Of a DNA stretch of 64,000 nucleotides, positions 46,220 to 53,960 are shown one piece after another. How positions within the stretch are numbered: position 1 is the first letter of the stretch; every line of letters starts with the position of its first letter. The notes below the pieces were generated by a model. It had not been told where the DNA came from and made no database searches. It saw nothing but the letters and a program-made list of their open reading frames with translations. The stretch is from Fictibacillus sp. b24 (GTDB taxonomy: Bacteria > Bacillota > Bacilli > Bacillales > Fictibacillaceae): contig NZ_JAUCES010000005.1 of assembly GCF_030348825.1 (NCBI RefSeq), positions 2,294,001 to 2,358,000 of the forward strand. The letters run 5' to 3'. The position numbers and the translations under genes were made by a program.

Positions 46220-46657
46220 ATGTCAAGAAGAAATCCTAATCATTGGGACAAACATCATGAGTGTCACTGTAATAAAAAACATGAATGGAATAAACATCAC
46301 GATTGTCACAGTAATAAAAAACATGAATGGAATAAACATCATGATTGTCACTGTAATAAGAAACATGAATGGAATAAACATCATGAGTGTCACTGTAATA
46401 AGAAACATGAATGGAATAAACATCATGATTGTCACTGTAATAAAAAACATGACTGTAAATCTGACTGGATGGACAAACATGTTGATTGTCATTGCTGCAA
46501 AAAGCATGACTCATGCTGGAAGCCAAAAACACTGTTTACATGTGATAAAAAACATCACCATTGTGAAAAAGAGTGTCATTGTCATTGTGAATGTATAGAA
46601 TGTGTTGAAATTTTCTGTGTCATTCAAGAAAAGCATTGTCCTTGGTGCGGAAGCTAA
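46220..46657 (+). CDS. His/Cys/Trp repeat protein, coat-like
   Basis: 145 residues. Residues about 10-80 are five near-identical 14-residue units (HHECHCNKKHEWNK). Then comes a Cys/His-rich region (CHCCKKHDSC) and an end CVIQEKHCPWCGS. The DNA repeat period is 42 bp and the copies differ by only a few bases. High His/Cys suggests metal binding and disulphide cross-linking, as in outer-coat/crust proteins. AGGAGGTG precedes the ATG. No named family. Confidence 0.6.
   Translation: MSRRNPNHWDKHHECHCNKKHEWNKHHDCHSNKKHEWNKHHDCHCNKKHEWNKHHECHCNKKHEWNKHHDCHCNKKHDCKSDWMDKHVDCHCCKKHDSCWKPKTLFTCDKKHHHCEKECHCHCECIECVEIFCVIQEKHCPWCGS
46250..46465. repeat. 42-bp coding tandem repeat
   Basis: About five units of 42 bp in frame inside the 46220 gene, differing mainly at GAG/GAT and TGT/AGT codons, which shows recent expansion. 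Confidence 0.85.
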
Positions 46658-46810
46658 TAATGACCTTTAAAAAGGGCCTTGTGCTCTTTTTATTTTGTTT
46701 CTTTAATGCAGTCAAAATTTTTATAGAAAAATGAAGGTTGTACTAAAAAAAGGCGAAAGACATGGTCAATTCGCCGCCTCAATTCTATTGAAATTGCATC
46801 TTCTATATAA

Positions 46811-46835
46811 GGGAACAAGTTTAATATTTGTTCCC
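46811..46835 (+). promoter_or_regulatory. leader stem-loop, copy A
   Basis: GGGAACAA pairs with TTGTTCCC with a 9-base loop, 25 bases before the ribosome-binding site. The stem is unchanged in copy B while the loop differs. Likely an mRNA 5' stabiliser. Confidence 0.6.
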
Positions 46836-46867
46836 AGAAAACAAAGAAAAATCAAGGAGGAAAATAA

Positions 46868-47710
46868 ATGAGTGTAAATCCATTTCCAAACAATTCCACT
46901 TCAAAACATGTTTGTGATTCTGAAGCTGTAGATCCCGCAGTAATTCCTGCAAGTCAAGAAACATACGTTAAACTTCCAGTAGTTTTAGCGGAATTAGCAG
47001 TCCAGATTCCTATGCATGCTAGAATTGATTTTCCAGTAGATCCAGTTACCGGCATCCAAGAACGAGTATTAGAGGTGAAAACAATCGGTAAAAAGACGTT
47101 CGTTACTCAGTGCAAACTTCTTAATAGACAACCTAGAGAAGGTCAAAGAGAATTTAGACCTAAGGTTTATCTCGCTGGTTTCGTTCGTAAAAATATTCAA
47201 TATGCATCTTTCATTCGAGGTAGTGTTGATCCAGATGGAGAAGTCTTAACTACGATTAAATCTCTGACTGTAGACGTTCAATGGGACTGCGTAACAGAAG
47301 TCGATAATTTTCTGTCAGATCCTGTTGGACCTTTTTATGATACACGAGCTGATTGGGGCTACTTGGTCAATAGAGCCCTGCCAAATGGCAACCCTGCGAA
47401 AGATCGTTTAAATGGTACTGACCTCTCTCAGTTCCATCAGGATAGTACTCAATTTTTCAACGAGATGCCGTTCTGTGAACTTGTACAGGCTGATATTATT
47501 GAAATCGATGAGGCATTAACTCCTCTAACGAATGTTACAGTACCAGGTGCTGATGCTGATCAAAACCTTCTAGTTGGTGAACGAATTTTTACAGCACTTT
47601 CAGAAAAAATGGTTTTAGAGTTGACAGTAAAATTATTGCAACTTCAACAAGTTCGTATTGCTTCTTTGGGTCCTGTGCCCCCAACACCTGCTCCTGGTAG
47701 TGACACTTAA
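46868..47710 (+). CDS. spore-surface family protein, paralogue 1
   Basis: 280 residues. A beta-rich core: VLAELAVQIPMHARIDFP, VLEVKTIGKKTFVTQCKL, YLAGFVRKNIQYASF, VLTTIKSLTVDVQWDCV. A C-terminal FTALSEKMVLELTVKLLQLQQ follows and the last residues are Pro-rich. The KxFVTQCKL...GFVRKNIQYA pattern recalls the SPOCS/DUF3794 and CsxC-type spore-coat domains, but the match is by eye only. GGAGG leader. Twin of the next gene. Confidence 0.6.
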   Translation: MSVNPFPNNSTSKHVCDSEAVDPAVIPASQETYVKLPVVLAELAVQIPMHARIDFPVDPVTGIQERVLEVKTIGKKTFVTQCKLLNRQPREGQREFRPKVYLAGFVRKNIQYASFIRGSVDPDGEVLTTIKSLTVDVQWDCVTEVDNFLSDPVGPFYDTRADWGYLVNRALPNGNPAKDRLNGTDLSQFHQDSTQFFNEMPFCELVQADIIEIDEALTPLTNVTVPGADADQNLLVGERIFTALSEKMVLELTVKLLQLQQVRIASLGPVPPTPAPGSDT

Positions 47711-47725
47711 GAAACGCGCTATAAT

Positions 47726-47750
47726 AAAGAGCCATGGGCTCTTTTTATTT
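47726..47750 (+). terminator. terminator of paralogue 1
   Basis: AAGAGCC pairs with GGCTCTT around ATG, then TTTATTTT. A decayed version of the same hairpin lies after the 46220 gene at about 46673-46700. Confidence 0.8.
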
Positions 47751-47867
47751 TGCTTCTTAATTATGCAACCTTCATTTTTCTAAAAAAAGGAAGGTTGTAC
47801 TAAAAAAAGGCGAAAGACATGGTTGATTCGCCGCTTCAATTCTTTTGAAATTGCATCTTCTATATAA

Positions 47868-47892
47868 GGGAACAAGTTCAATTTTTGTTCCC
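47868..47892 (+). promoter_or_regulatory. leader stem-loop, copy B
   Basis: Same 8-bp stem GGGAACAA/TTGTTCCC as copy A with a different loop, at the same distance from the start codon. Confidence 0.6.
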
Positions 47893-47924
47893 AGAAAACA
47901 AAGAAAAATCAAGGAGGAAAATAA

Positions 47925-48773
47925 ATGAGTGTAAATCCATTTCCAAACAATTCCACTTCAAAACATGTTTGTGATTCTGAAGCTGTAGATCCCGCAGTAA
48001 TTCCTGCAAGTCGAGAAACATTCGTTAAACTTCCAGTAGTTTTAGCGGAATTAGCAGTCCAGATTCCTATGCATGCTAGAATTGACTTTCCAGCAGGGGA
48101 AACCGTATTAGAGGTTAAAACAATCGGTAAAAAGACGTATGTTACTCAGTGCAAACTTCTTAACAGACAACCTAGAGAAGGGCAAAGAGATTTTAGACCT
48201 AAAGTTTATCTAGCTGGTTTCGTACGTAAAAACATTCAATATGCGTCTTTCACTCCACCCGATCCAGCAACTGGTACTCCAGGTAGTGTTGATGCACAAG
48301 GGGAAGTTCTAACTACGATTAAATCACTGACGGTAGACGTTCAATGGGACTGTGTAACAGAAGTCGATAGCTTTCTATCCGATCCTGTAGGACCTTTTTA
48401 TGACCAAAGAGCTGATTGGGGCTACTTGATCACTCGAGACGCTCTGCCAGCTGGCAACCCTGCGAAAGATCGTTTAAATGGTACTGACCTTTCTCAGTTC
48501 CATCAGGATAGTACTCAATTTTTCAACGAGATGCCGTTCTGTGAGCTTGTACAGGCGGATATTATTGAAATCGATGAGGCATTAACTCCTCTAACGAATG
48601 TTACAGTACCTCCTCCTGCTGCAGGTGGTACTGCTAATCAAAACCTTCTAGTTGGTGAACGAACTTTTACAGCACTTTCAGAAAAAATGGTTTTAGAGTT
48701 GACAGTAAAATTATTGCAACTTCAACAAGTTCGTATTGCTTCTTTAGGTCCTGTCCCTGACAGCAACACTTAA
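47925..48773 (+). CDS. spore-surface family protein, paralogue 2
   Basis: 282 residues, nearly identical to paralogue 1 outside four loops. In the loop after IDFP it is shorter (AGETVLEV). The loop after QYAS is longer (PPDPATGTPGSVDAQGE). The loop after NVTV is PPPAAGG-rich. The tail is short (PVPDSNT). The core carries the same VQIPMHARIDFP and SEKMVLELTVKLLQ elements. The indels are in Pro/Gly/Thr/Ala-rich places, so these are probably exposed loops. Same predicted role as its twin. Confidence 0.6.
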   Translation: MSVNPFPNNSTSKHVCDSEAVDPAVIPASRETFVKLPVVLAELAVQIPMHARIDFPAGETVLEVKTIGKKTYVTQCKLLNRQPREGQRDFRPKVYLAGFVRKNIQYASFTPPDPATGTPGSVDAQGEVLTTIKSLTVDVQWDCVTEVDSFLSDPVGPFYDQRADWGYLITRDALPAGNPAKDRLNGTDLSQFHQDSTQFFNEMPFCELVQADIIEIDEALTPLTNVTVPPPAAGGTANQNLLVGERTFTALSEKMVLELTVKLLQLQQVRIASLGPVPDSNT

Positions 48774-48785
48774 GAAACGCACTAT

Positions 48786-48816
48786 AAAAAAGAGCCAATA
48801 TGGCTCTTTTTTTTGT
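48786..48816 (+). terminator. terminator of paralogue 2
   Basis: AGAGCC pairs with GGCTCT around an AATAT loop, followed by TTTTTTTTG. Confidence 0.8.
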
Positions 48817-48876
48817 TTTTAAATGGAAGCTTGATCAGCAAGTAATGAATTTGTCCAGGCAAGGGTATTCGTCCAT

Positions 48877-48903
48877 ACATTCAAATGCAATTAGCATACA
48901 ATA
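48877..48903 (+). promoter_or_regulatory. sigma-K-type promoter of paralogue 3
   Basis: AC, 16 bases, then CATACAATA, perfect -10 match; about 30 bases before the start codon. Confidence 0.7.
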
Positions 48904-48933
48904 AATTGCATAATAAATTAAGGAGGAAAAATA

Positions 48934-49902
48934 TTGAGTGTTAATCCCTTTCCCAGAACAACATCAATGAATGTTTGTAAAGCAATCATTGATGCAGACC
49001 CAACCGATGGGACAATTATTACGGTACCTGTCTTGCTGCAAAAGTTCACTGTTCAAATACCGATGCATGCAAAAATAGAATTTCCAAAAGGGGAAGAAGT
49101 TCTCGAAATTAAGCAAATTAAAAAAAAGGTCTTCATCACCCAGTGTCGTCTCGTTCAACCTAAAGGGAGCACTACATCTGGCAATCTATTTCTGAGCGGA
49201 TTTGTACGCAAAAATATTCAATATGCTGCCAATCCAAAAGTGGACTGCGCAAAAGAAATATTGTCTACGATAAAATCTTTAACCGTGGATGTCCCTTTCG
49301 ATTGTGTTGTGCAAATTGAAAGTTTTCGAAGCCCTGCGGTAGGGCCCTTTTTAGACACGCGGGATGAATTTGGATACTTTACCTCTCAGCCACTTGGAAA
49401 AGGCTTCCCTGAAAAAGATCGTTTACTTTCTAACGACCAGTCTCAATTCCACCAGCATAGTACAGAACATTTTAACGAGCTCCCTTTTTGTGAGATTGTT
49501 CGTTCTGATATTATTGAGATTGATGAATTCATCGAGCATAAATCTCACATTGAACACATTCCATTTGAAAAAGAGTGCAGAATTATCAAATGTATAAAAT
49601 GTCGTAAAACACCGTGCAGATGGTGTAATAATCAAAGTAATAAAGGTGTTAAACCTTCATCATTATTTGCTAATGATTCCTTTTTTGCTGATATATTTAC
49701 AAAACCTGCCAAGTGTCCAGACTGCAGTCAGGATAAACCAAAAAAATGTGAAAAATGCGTTAAATGCATGTGCAAAAAATGTAACTCAAAACCGTTAACT
49801 AGAGAATGTACATTCACTGAGCTGTCCGAAAAAATGGTGTTAGACTTAACCCTAAAATTGCTCCAAAAACAACAGGTTTTACTTGATATGCTATGTAATT
49901 AA
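48934..49902 (+). CDS. spore-surface family protein, paralogue 3 with Cys-rich insert
   Basis: 322 residues; start is TTG at 48934 behind AAGGAGG. The core matches paralogues 1 and 2 (VQIPMHAKIEFP, GFVRKNIQYAA, TIKSLTVDVPFDCV, FHQHSTEHFNELPFCE, SEKMVLDLTLKLLQKQQ). Before the last element, where the others have a short Pro/Gly loop, it has about 80 residues with at least seven CxxC or CxxxC groups (CIKCRKTPCRWC, CPDCSQ, CEKCVKCMCKKC). That suggests zinc or disulphide cross-linking. Family name uncertain. Confidence 0.6.
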   Translation: MSVNPFPRTTSMNVCKAIIDADPTDGTIITVPVLLQKFTVQIPMHAKIEFPKGEEVLEIKQIKKKVFITQCRLVQPKGSTTSGNLFLSGFVRKNIQYAANPKVDCAKEILSTIKSLTVDVPFDCVVQIESFRSPAVGPFLDTRDEFGYFTSQPLGKGFPEKDRLLSNDQSQFHQHSTEHFNELPFCEIVRSDIIEIDEFIEHKSHIEHIPFEKECRIIKCIKCRKTPCRWCNNQSNKGVKPSSLFANDSFFADIFTKPAKCPDCSQDKPKKCEKCVKCMCKKCNSKPLTRECTFTELSEKMVLDLTLKLLQKQQVLLDMLCN

Positions 49903-49907
49903 CTTTT

Positions 49908-49934
49908 AAAAAGCTGCAATGGCAGCTTTTTTAT
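49908..49934 (+). terminator. terminator of paralogue 3
   Basis: AAAGCTGC pairs with GCAGCTTT, then TTTATTTATT. Confidence 0.8.
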
Positions 49935-50022
49935 TTATTGAGGATTTTAAATTGCAATGTGGAAAATAAAATAAGAACTATCTAATTTTATATTTTTGGA
50001 GCTAGTAAAAAGCCTTTTTTGT

Positions 50023-50049
50023 ACAAGCTAGGTAGACATCCATACAAAA
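50023..50049 (+). promoter_or_regulatory. sigma-K-type promoter of 50118 gene
   Basis: AC, 16 bases, then CATACAAAA (one mismatch to CATANNNTA). Confidence 0.55.
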
Positions 50050-50117
50050 ACTCGTCCAACCAAATATATTATATTAAGCCTGAGTTATCAGGAAGGATTC
50101 AACAAGGAGGAAACAAA

Positions 50118-50408
50118 ATGGGTTTATTAAAAAATGGTTGTGGATGTAATAATGCTGCAGCCGCTGCAGAAGAAAACAATTGTGTGGGTTGTGCTTGTGA
50201 CCAGCTTAGAAACCTAAGAGTAGGAACAGAGATTGAGTCTATTCTTATTAAGGGAAAAGAGCTCGAAGATTTGGATGATATTAATTTTATCAGTTTTGAC
50301 TCTAAAACTTGCTGTGCAACTTTCATTGCTAGAAGAAATAGCGATAGAGTAATCTTTACTCTTGATTGCCGCAAGATTGACGCGATTTTCTTTGAATTAG
50401 AAGACTAA
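50118..50408 (+). CDS. Cys-rich CotY/CotZ-like miniprotein A
   Basis: 96 residues. CGCNNAAAAAEENNCVGCACDQLRNL is near the N-terminus and FDSKTCCATFIARR...FTLDCRKIDAIFFELED at the end. The order CxxCxCD...CCATF...DC..I.A recalls the C-terminal part of CotZ/ExsY crust proteins, but the protein is only about two thirds of their length. ATG at 50118 with AAGGAGG. It is located where B. subtilis keeps cotY/cotZ relative to fabI. Probable self-assembling spore-surface protein. Confidence 0.5.
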   Translation: MGLLKNGCGCNNAAAAAEENNCVGCACDQLRNLRVGTEIESILIKGKELEDLDDINFISFDSKTCCATFIARRNSDRVIFTLDCRKIDAIFFELED

Positions 50409-50425
50409 TTTTATACGAGAATGGA

Positions 50426-50461
50426 GAAACGGCTGACTATAAAATCAGCCGTTTCTTTTTT
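50426..50461 (+). terminator. terminator after miniprotein A
   Basis: GAAACGGCTGA pairs with TCAGCCGTTTC, followed by TTTTTT. Confidence 0.85.
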
Positions 50462-50516
50462 GATATAGAATACATCTGATCTCTCCGTTCAAAATGAAAT
50501 AGACTGGTCATGTAAG

Positions 50517-50554
50517 AACGACAAAACGGCTTAAAAATCAGCCTTTTTGTCGTT
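50517..50554 (+). terminator. orphan second hairpin
   Basis: AACGACAAAA and TTTTTGTCGTT with GGCT/AGCC inside form a long stem 60 bases after the previous terminator, with no gene in between. It may be left from a lost gene copy. Confidence 0.5.
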
Positions 50555-50697
50555 AACTCTAGATATTGGAAAATAGTACTCGAACTTCGATATCTTTTTT
50601 TATATTGATAGGTATTAGGCTATACAAAATCAGTTCATAAGAAATATAGTATACTACGCCTTTCATTTTATTAATGTTATATAAAGGAGGAAACTAA

Positions 50698-50952
50698 ATG
50701 AGTTTATTTGACAATAACTGCAACAACGTTAAACCTATTCATAAGTGCAAGGGTTGTGCTTGTGATGTTTTAAAAAAATTATGTGCAGGATCCTTAGTCA
50801 ACATTGTTCTAAAAGGTGGAGATGAGTTTTTTGAAGATGAACTAGCTTTCGTACGTTTAGATCATAAGACTTGCTGTGCTACATTTCTTTTAGAAGGATA
50901 CCCATTTATCATTGACTGCGAGAATATAGTAGGTATACAAGTTCTACGCTAA
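50698..50952 (+). CDS. Cys-rich CotY/CotZ-like miniprotein B
   Basis: 84 residues: HKCKGCACDVLKKLCAGSLV, VRLDHKTCCATFLLEG, FIIDCENIVGIQVLR. It is a clear paralogue of the 50118 product, sharing the CKGCACD, KTCCATF and DCxxI elements at the same spacing, but lacking the Ala-rich head. AAAGGAGG precedes the ATG, terminator follows. A surface cross-linking role is inferred. Confidence 0.55.
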   Translation: MSLFDNNCNNVKPIHKCKGCACDVLKKLCAGSLVNIVLKGGDEFFEDELAFVRLDHKTCCATFLLEGYPFIIDCENIVGIQVLR

Positions 50953-50999
50953 TAAAACATGAAATCAGGCTATTATTAAGTCTGATTTCATGTTTTATT
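50951..50999 (+). terminator. terminator after miniprotein B
   Basis: AAAACATGAAATCAG pairs with CTGATTTCATGTTTT, then TATTA; overlaps the stop. The region 51000-51200 after it holds nothing I can recognise. Confidence 0.85.
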
Positions 51000-51199
51000 A
51001 ATTTTAGGAAAACTGTTTGTGATCCTATATAAAGTTCTAACTTGTACCGTATACTATGATTACTGGATTCAAAATAAGGTTTCAATTAAAAAGTTGCTGT
51101 AACACTTTTTTGTATAGGCTTTAACTAATACCTTAAATAAAATCTCTGTACTTTAAAACCGATAGAAAAAAATTATAAGACTAGCTAAACTTGTTTTTA

Positions 51200-51919
51200 T
51201 TATTCGTATACTTTTGTTATAAAGGGTTCAAAATGATCCGTGTTTACAATTATATTGCAAAATTTTAAGAGTGTATCATTCTTAGTTTTCCATGTATGGT
51301 CACTAGGCTCACCACTTCTTAAGTAAACATAGTTTTCTTTTGTTGTAGAAAATAGTGTATATCCATTATTAATGCATGTTAAACAAAAGTCAGCATCTTC
51401 GGCAATATTTGTTTTCGCAAACTGCACCTTATTAAATACATTTTTTTTAATAATCAATGTTCCACCCATTAATAGATTATTATTATATTTACTTTCGTTA
51501 TTCGCTAAAGCGCCACCAAATTTATTAAGGTTAAACGATGTAAGCAATTTTTGTTTTTTAAAAAACATGTATATAGTAGTTTTCCCTACAACCGATGCAT
51601 CCGTCTCTTCAAACGCCTTCATGCTTTGCTTTAAATAGTAGGGCGAATAGTAGTCGTCATCATCAAATTTAGCTACATAATCATGTTTTGCCTTTTGTGC
51701 CCCAAAGTTAATACATTCACCAAGAGTCACTGATTCTGGTAATTGATATACTGAAACGTTAGGGTATGCTTGTGCTTTATTATTCCATATTTCGATATCC
51801 ATTTCATCTTTGTTTATTATTATTATTAATTCTTTATCCTCCCAAGTTTGTCTGTTATAGTTTTGAAAGATATTATCTAAGCATTTCTGCCTTATTGTGC
51901 AAGTAATAATTGAAACCAT
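51200..51919 (-). CDS. family 2 glycosyltransferase A
   Basis: 239 residues, a single GT-A domain. It starts MVSIITCTIRQKCLDNIFQN, with KFDDDDYYSPYYL holding the metal/donor-binding DDD and GGTLIIKKNVF with the downstream acceptor region; no membrane segment. It is a close relative of the next gene, about 57 bases upstream in the same orientation. Together with galE they form an operon galE-GT-GT. Donor and acceptor not known; in this setting a spore-surface glycan is likely. Confidence 0.8.
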   Translation of the reverse strand: MVSIITCTIRQKCLDNIFQNYNRQTWEDKELIIIINKDEMDIEIWNNKAQAYPNVSVYQLPESVTLGECINFGAQKAKHDYVAKFDDDDYYSPYYLKQSMKAFEETDASVVGKTTIYMFFKKQKLLTSFNLNKFGGALANNESKYNNNLLMGGTLIIKKNVFNKVQFAKTNIAEDADFCLTCINNGYTLFSTTKENYVYLRSGEPSDHTWKTKNDTLLKFCNIIVNTDHFEPFITKVYE

Positions 51920-51979
51920 CACAATCTCCTCCAGCTACTACACGTTATGCAAAATACAATAAGTTAACTAATTAACTTG

Positions 51980-52681
51980 TTATAAAATCTCCTTAAAATT
52001 TTTGGTATTTGCAATAAACTTGCTTACATTAATAATAATATCAATTGGCACTTGCCAAGTATGCTGCCCTTCATCATCACATCGAATATAAACAAATTCA
52101 TCCTTATTTGAGGAATAAACTTTAAACCCTCTTTTAACACAATCCATACTAAAAACACGGTCAACTTCTTTTATTTGATCTGGAAACTTTACTATCTCAT
52201 GGACTTTCTTTTTAAAAACTAAAGTTCCCCCTTGAAGATATTGCTTTCCAAAACTCTTCTGATCATTCACAAATTGGTTTTCATTATTAGGATTAAATAC
52301 AGCTAAAATTTGTCTATCTTTTAAATAGATATACACTGATGTTTTTCCTATTACATCTACATTCAGTTTATGGAGATTTTCAACTGATTTTTCTAAGTAA
52401 TGTGAACTGTAGTAATCATCATCGTCAAAATTTGCTATAAGATCAAACTTTGCCTTTTCAATAGCAAAGTTAATACAAGATCCTAAGCTGGTATCTTGTT
52501 GCAATTGATATACGGAAACATTTTTAAATGCTAATGCTTTTTCTTTCCATTTATTAATATTCATGCAATCATGATTTAAAATAATAATTAGTTCCTTAGG
52601 TTCATAGGATTGATTTAGGTAATTTTGAAAAATATTTTCCATACAATGATCTCTCATGGTACAAGTAATTATTGAAACCAT
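51980..52681 (-). CDS. family 2 glycosyltransferase B
   Basis: 233 residues, same build as the preceding one: MVSIITCTMRDHCMENIFQNYLNQ, NFDDDDYYSSHYLEK, LQGGTLVFKKKVHE and a C-terminal EFVYIRCDDEGQHTW that matches YVYLRSGEPSDHTW in the sister. A gene duplication is evident. The ATG at 52681 lies about 30 bases after galE. It probably adds successive sugars of the same type, or acts on different acceptors. Confidence 0.8.
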   Translation of the reverse strand: MVSIITCTMRDHCMENIFQNYLNQSYEPKELIIILNHDCMNINKWKEKALAFKNVSVYQLQQDTSLGSCINFAIEKAKFDLIANFDDDDYYSSHYLEKSVENLHKLNVDVIGKTSVYIYLKDRQILAVFNPNNENQFVNDQKSFGKQYLQGGTLVFKKKVHEIVKFPDQIKEVDRVFSMDCVKRGFKVYSSNKDEFVYIRCDDEGQHTWQVPIDIIINVSKFIANTKNFKEIL

Positions 52682-52712
52682 AAACGGCTCCTTTCTTACT
52701 TAATACGCTATT

Positions 52713-53699
52713 TCACTTTTTTGTGTACCCATTCGGATGGGTTGAAAGCCATTTCCATGCAGTTTCAATCATCTGTTCAAGTTCGTATTTGGCTTTCCAG
52801 TTTAACTCTTTCCTAATTTTCAAAGAACTTGCGATTAATATTGGAGGATCTCCCTCTCTCCTTTTTACATATTCTACTTTTGCTTTTTTATTAGTAACGT
52901 TTTCACACACTTGGATAATATCTTTAACCGAGTACCCTTTCTCATTTCCAACATTATAAATCTCTTGCGTATTGTCATTTTTTATCATATTCTGTAGTGC
53001 TCTAACATGAGCATTTGCCAAGTCTGTTACATGTATATAATCTCTTATGCAAGTCCCGTCTTTGGTTTCATAATCGTTTCCATAGACTTGTATACTTTCC
53101 TTTTTACCAATTAGATGCTTTAAAATACTTGGGATTAAATGTGTTTCTGGATTGTGGTCTTCACCCAGTTCGCCAAAAATATCAGCACCTGCTACATTGA
53201 AATAACGCAATATTACATAGTTCAACTTATATGCATTATAAAAGTCTTTAATTATTTGTTCACACATTAGCTTTGACCATCCATACGGATTTATTGGGTT
53301 AGTTTCTAGATTTTCATTAATTAAGGAATTCGTATTTCCATATACTGCGCATGAAGATGAAAAGACAATGTTTCTTACTTGATGCTTGTTCATTACTTTT
53401 AATAAATTTAGAGTTCCTTGAACATTGTTTTCATAATATATGTCCGGATTTTTTACTGATTCACCTACATAACAATGTGCGGCAAAATGTATGACTGCAG
53501 ATAAAGGGTATTGTAAAAAAACGGAATCCACATCCCGTTCATTCAGAATATCACCTTTAAAAAATTTTGCCTTTGCTTGAACTGCTTCTTTATGACCTTC
53601 ATTTAAATTATCTAAAACAATAACTTCATAACCTCTGTAAATTAACTCTTTAACTACATGACTACCGATATATCCAGCTCCACCAGTAACTAAGATCAT
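52713..53699 (-). CDS. galE: UDP-glucose 4-epimerase
   Basis: 328 residues, extended SDR. GGAGYIGSHVVKEL is the NAD motif, SSSCAVYGN and YGWSKLMCEQ carry the Ser and Tyr-Lys catalytic residues, and RYFNVAGAD and the C-terminal DGTCIRDYIHV are GalE features. Interconverts UDP-Glc/UDP-Gal (and perhaps UDP-GlcNAc/GalNAc). It heads the operon with glycosyltransferases B and A and may supply galactose donors for them. Confidence 0.93.
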   Translation of the reverse strand: MILVTGGAGYIGSHVVKELIYRGYEVIVLDNLNEGHKEAVQAKAKFFKGDILNERDVDSVFLQYPLSAVIHFAAHCYVGESVKNPDIYYENNVQGTLNLLKVMNKHQVRNIVFSSSCAVYGNTNSLINENLETNPINPYGWSKLMCEQIIKDFYNAYKLNYVILRYFNVAGADIFGELGEDHNPETHLIPSILKHLIGKKESIQVYGNDYETKDGTCIRDYIHVTDLANAHVRALQNMIKNDNTQEIYNVGNEKGYSVKDIIQVCENVTNKKAKVEYVKRREGDPPILIASSLKIRKELNWKAKYELEQMIETAWKWLSTHPNGYTKK

Positions 53700-53960
53700 A
53701 CATAAATCACACCCCGCACTTTATGATCACCCCTATCAACTATATCCTCAATACTCCTTTCTTTAGGTTTATTGATTACCTTCAAAAATTATGAATCCAA
53801 ACAAATACCTTCCACACAAAAAGGGAAGGAATATAAAAAACCTATAAAAGCACTGTATGATATATAAGGCGTCCATTCGGATTATCCTATAGATGTTCCA
53901 TTAATCACTTATCCTCACTCGCTTTTTCTTACATTACTATTACGCTAATAAAGGATGTAA

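Larger units (their letters stand above)
46733..47752. repeat. tandem duplication, copy A
   Basis: Upstream region and gene of copy A; every position in the 135 bases before the ATG aligns with copy B at an offset of 1057 without a gap. The coding parts differ by small in-frame indels. Each unit ends in a GAGCC/GGCTC terminator. Confidence 0.9.
47790..48812. repeat. tandem duplication, copy B
   Basis: Second unit of the 1057-bp duplication, promoter, leader, gene and terminator included. Confidence 0.9.

Noticed and set aside
46220-46465. CRISPR-like regular repeats
   Set aside because: The 42-bp repeats are in frame inside a gene with a good start site, have no spacers of unique sequence and no cas genes nearby.
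53890-53935. Further decayed copy of the interspersed repeat (CTCGCTTTTTCTTAC)
   Set aside because: Only about 15 bases match; too short to claim.
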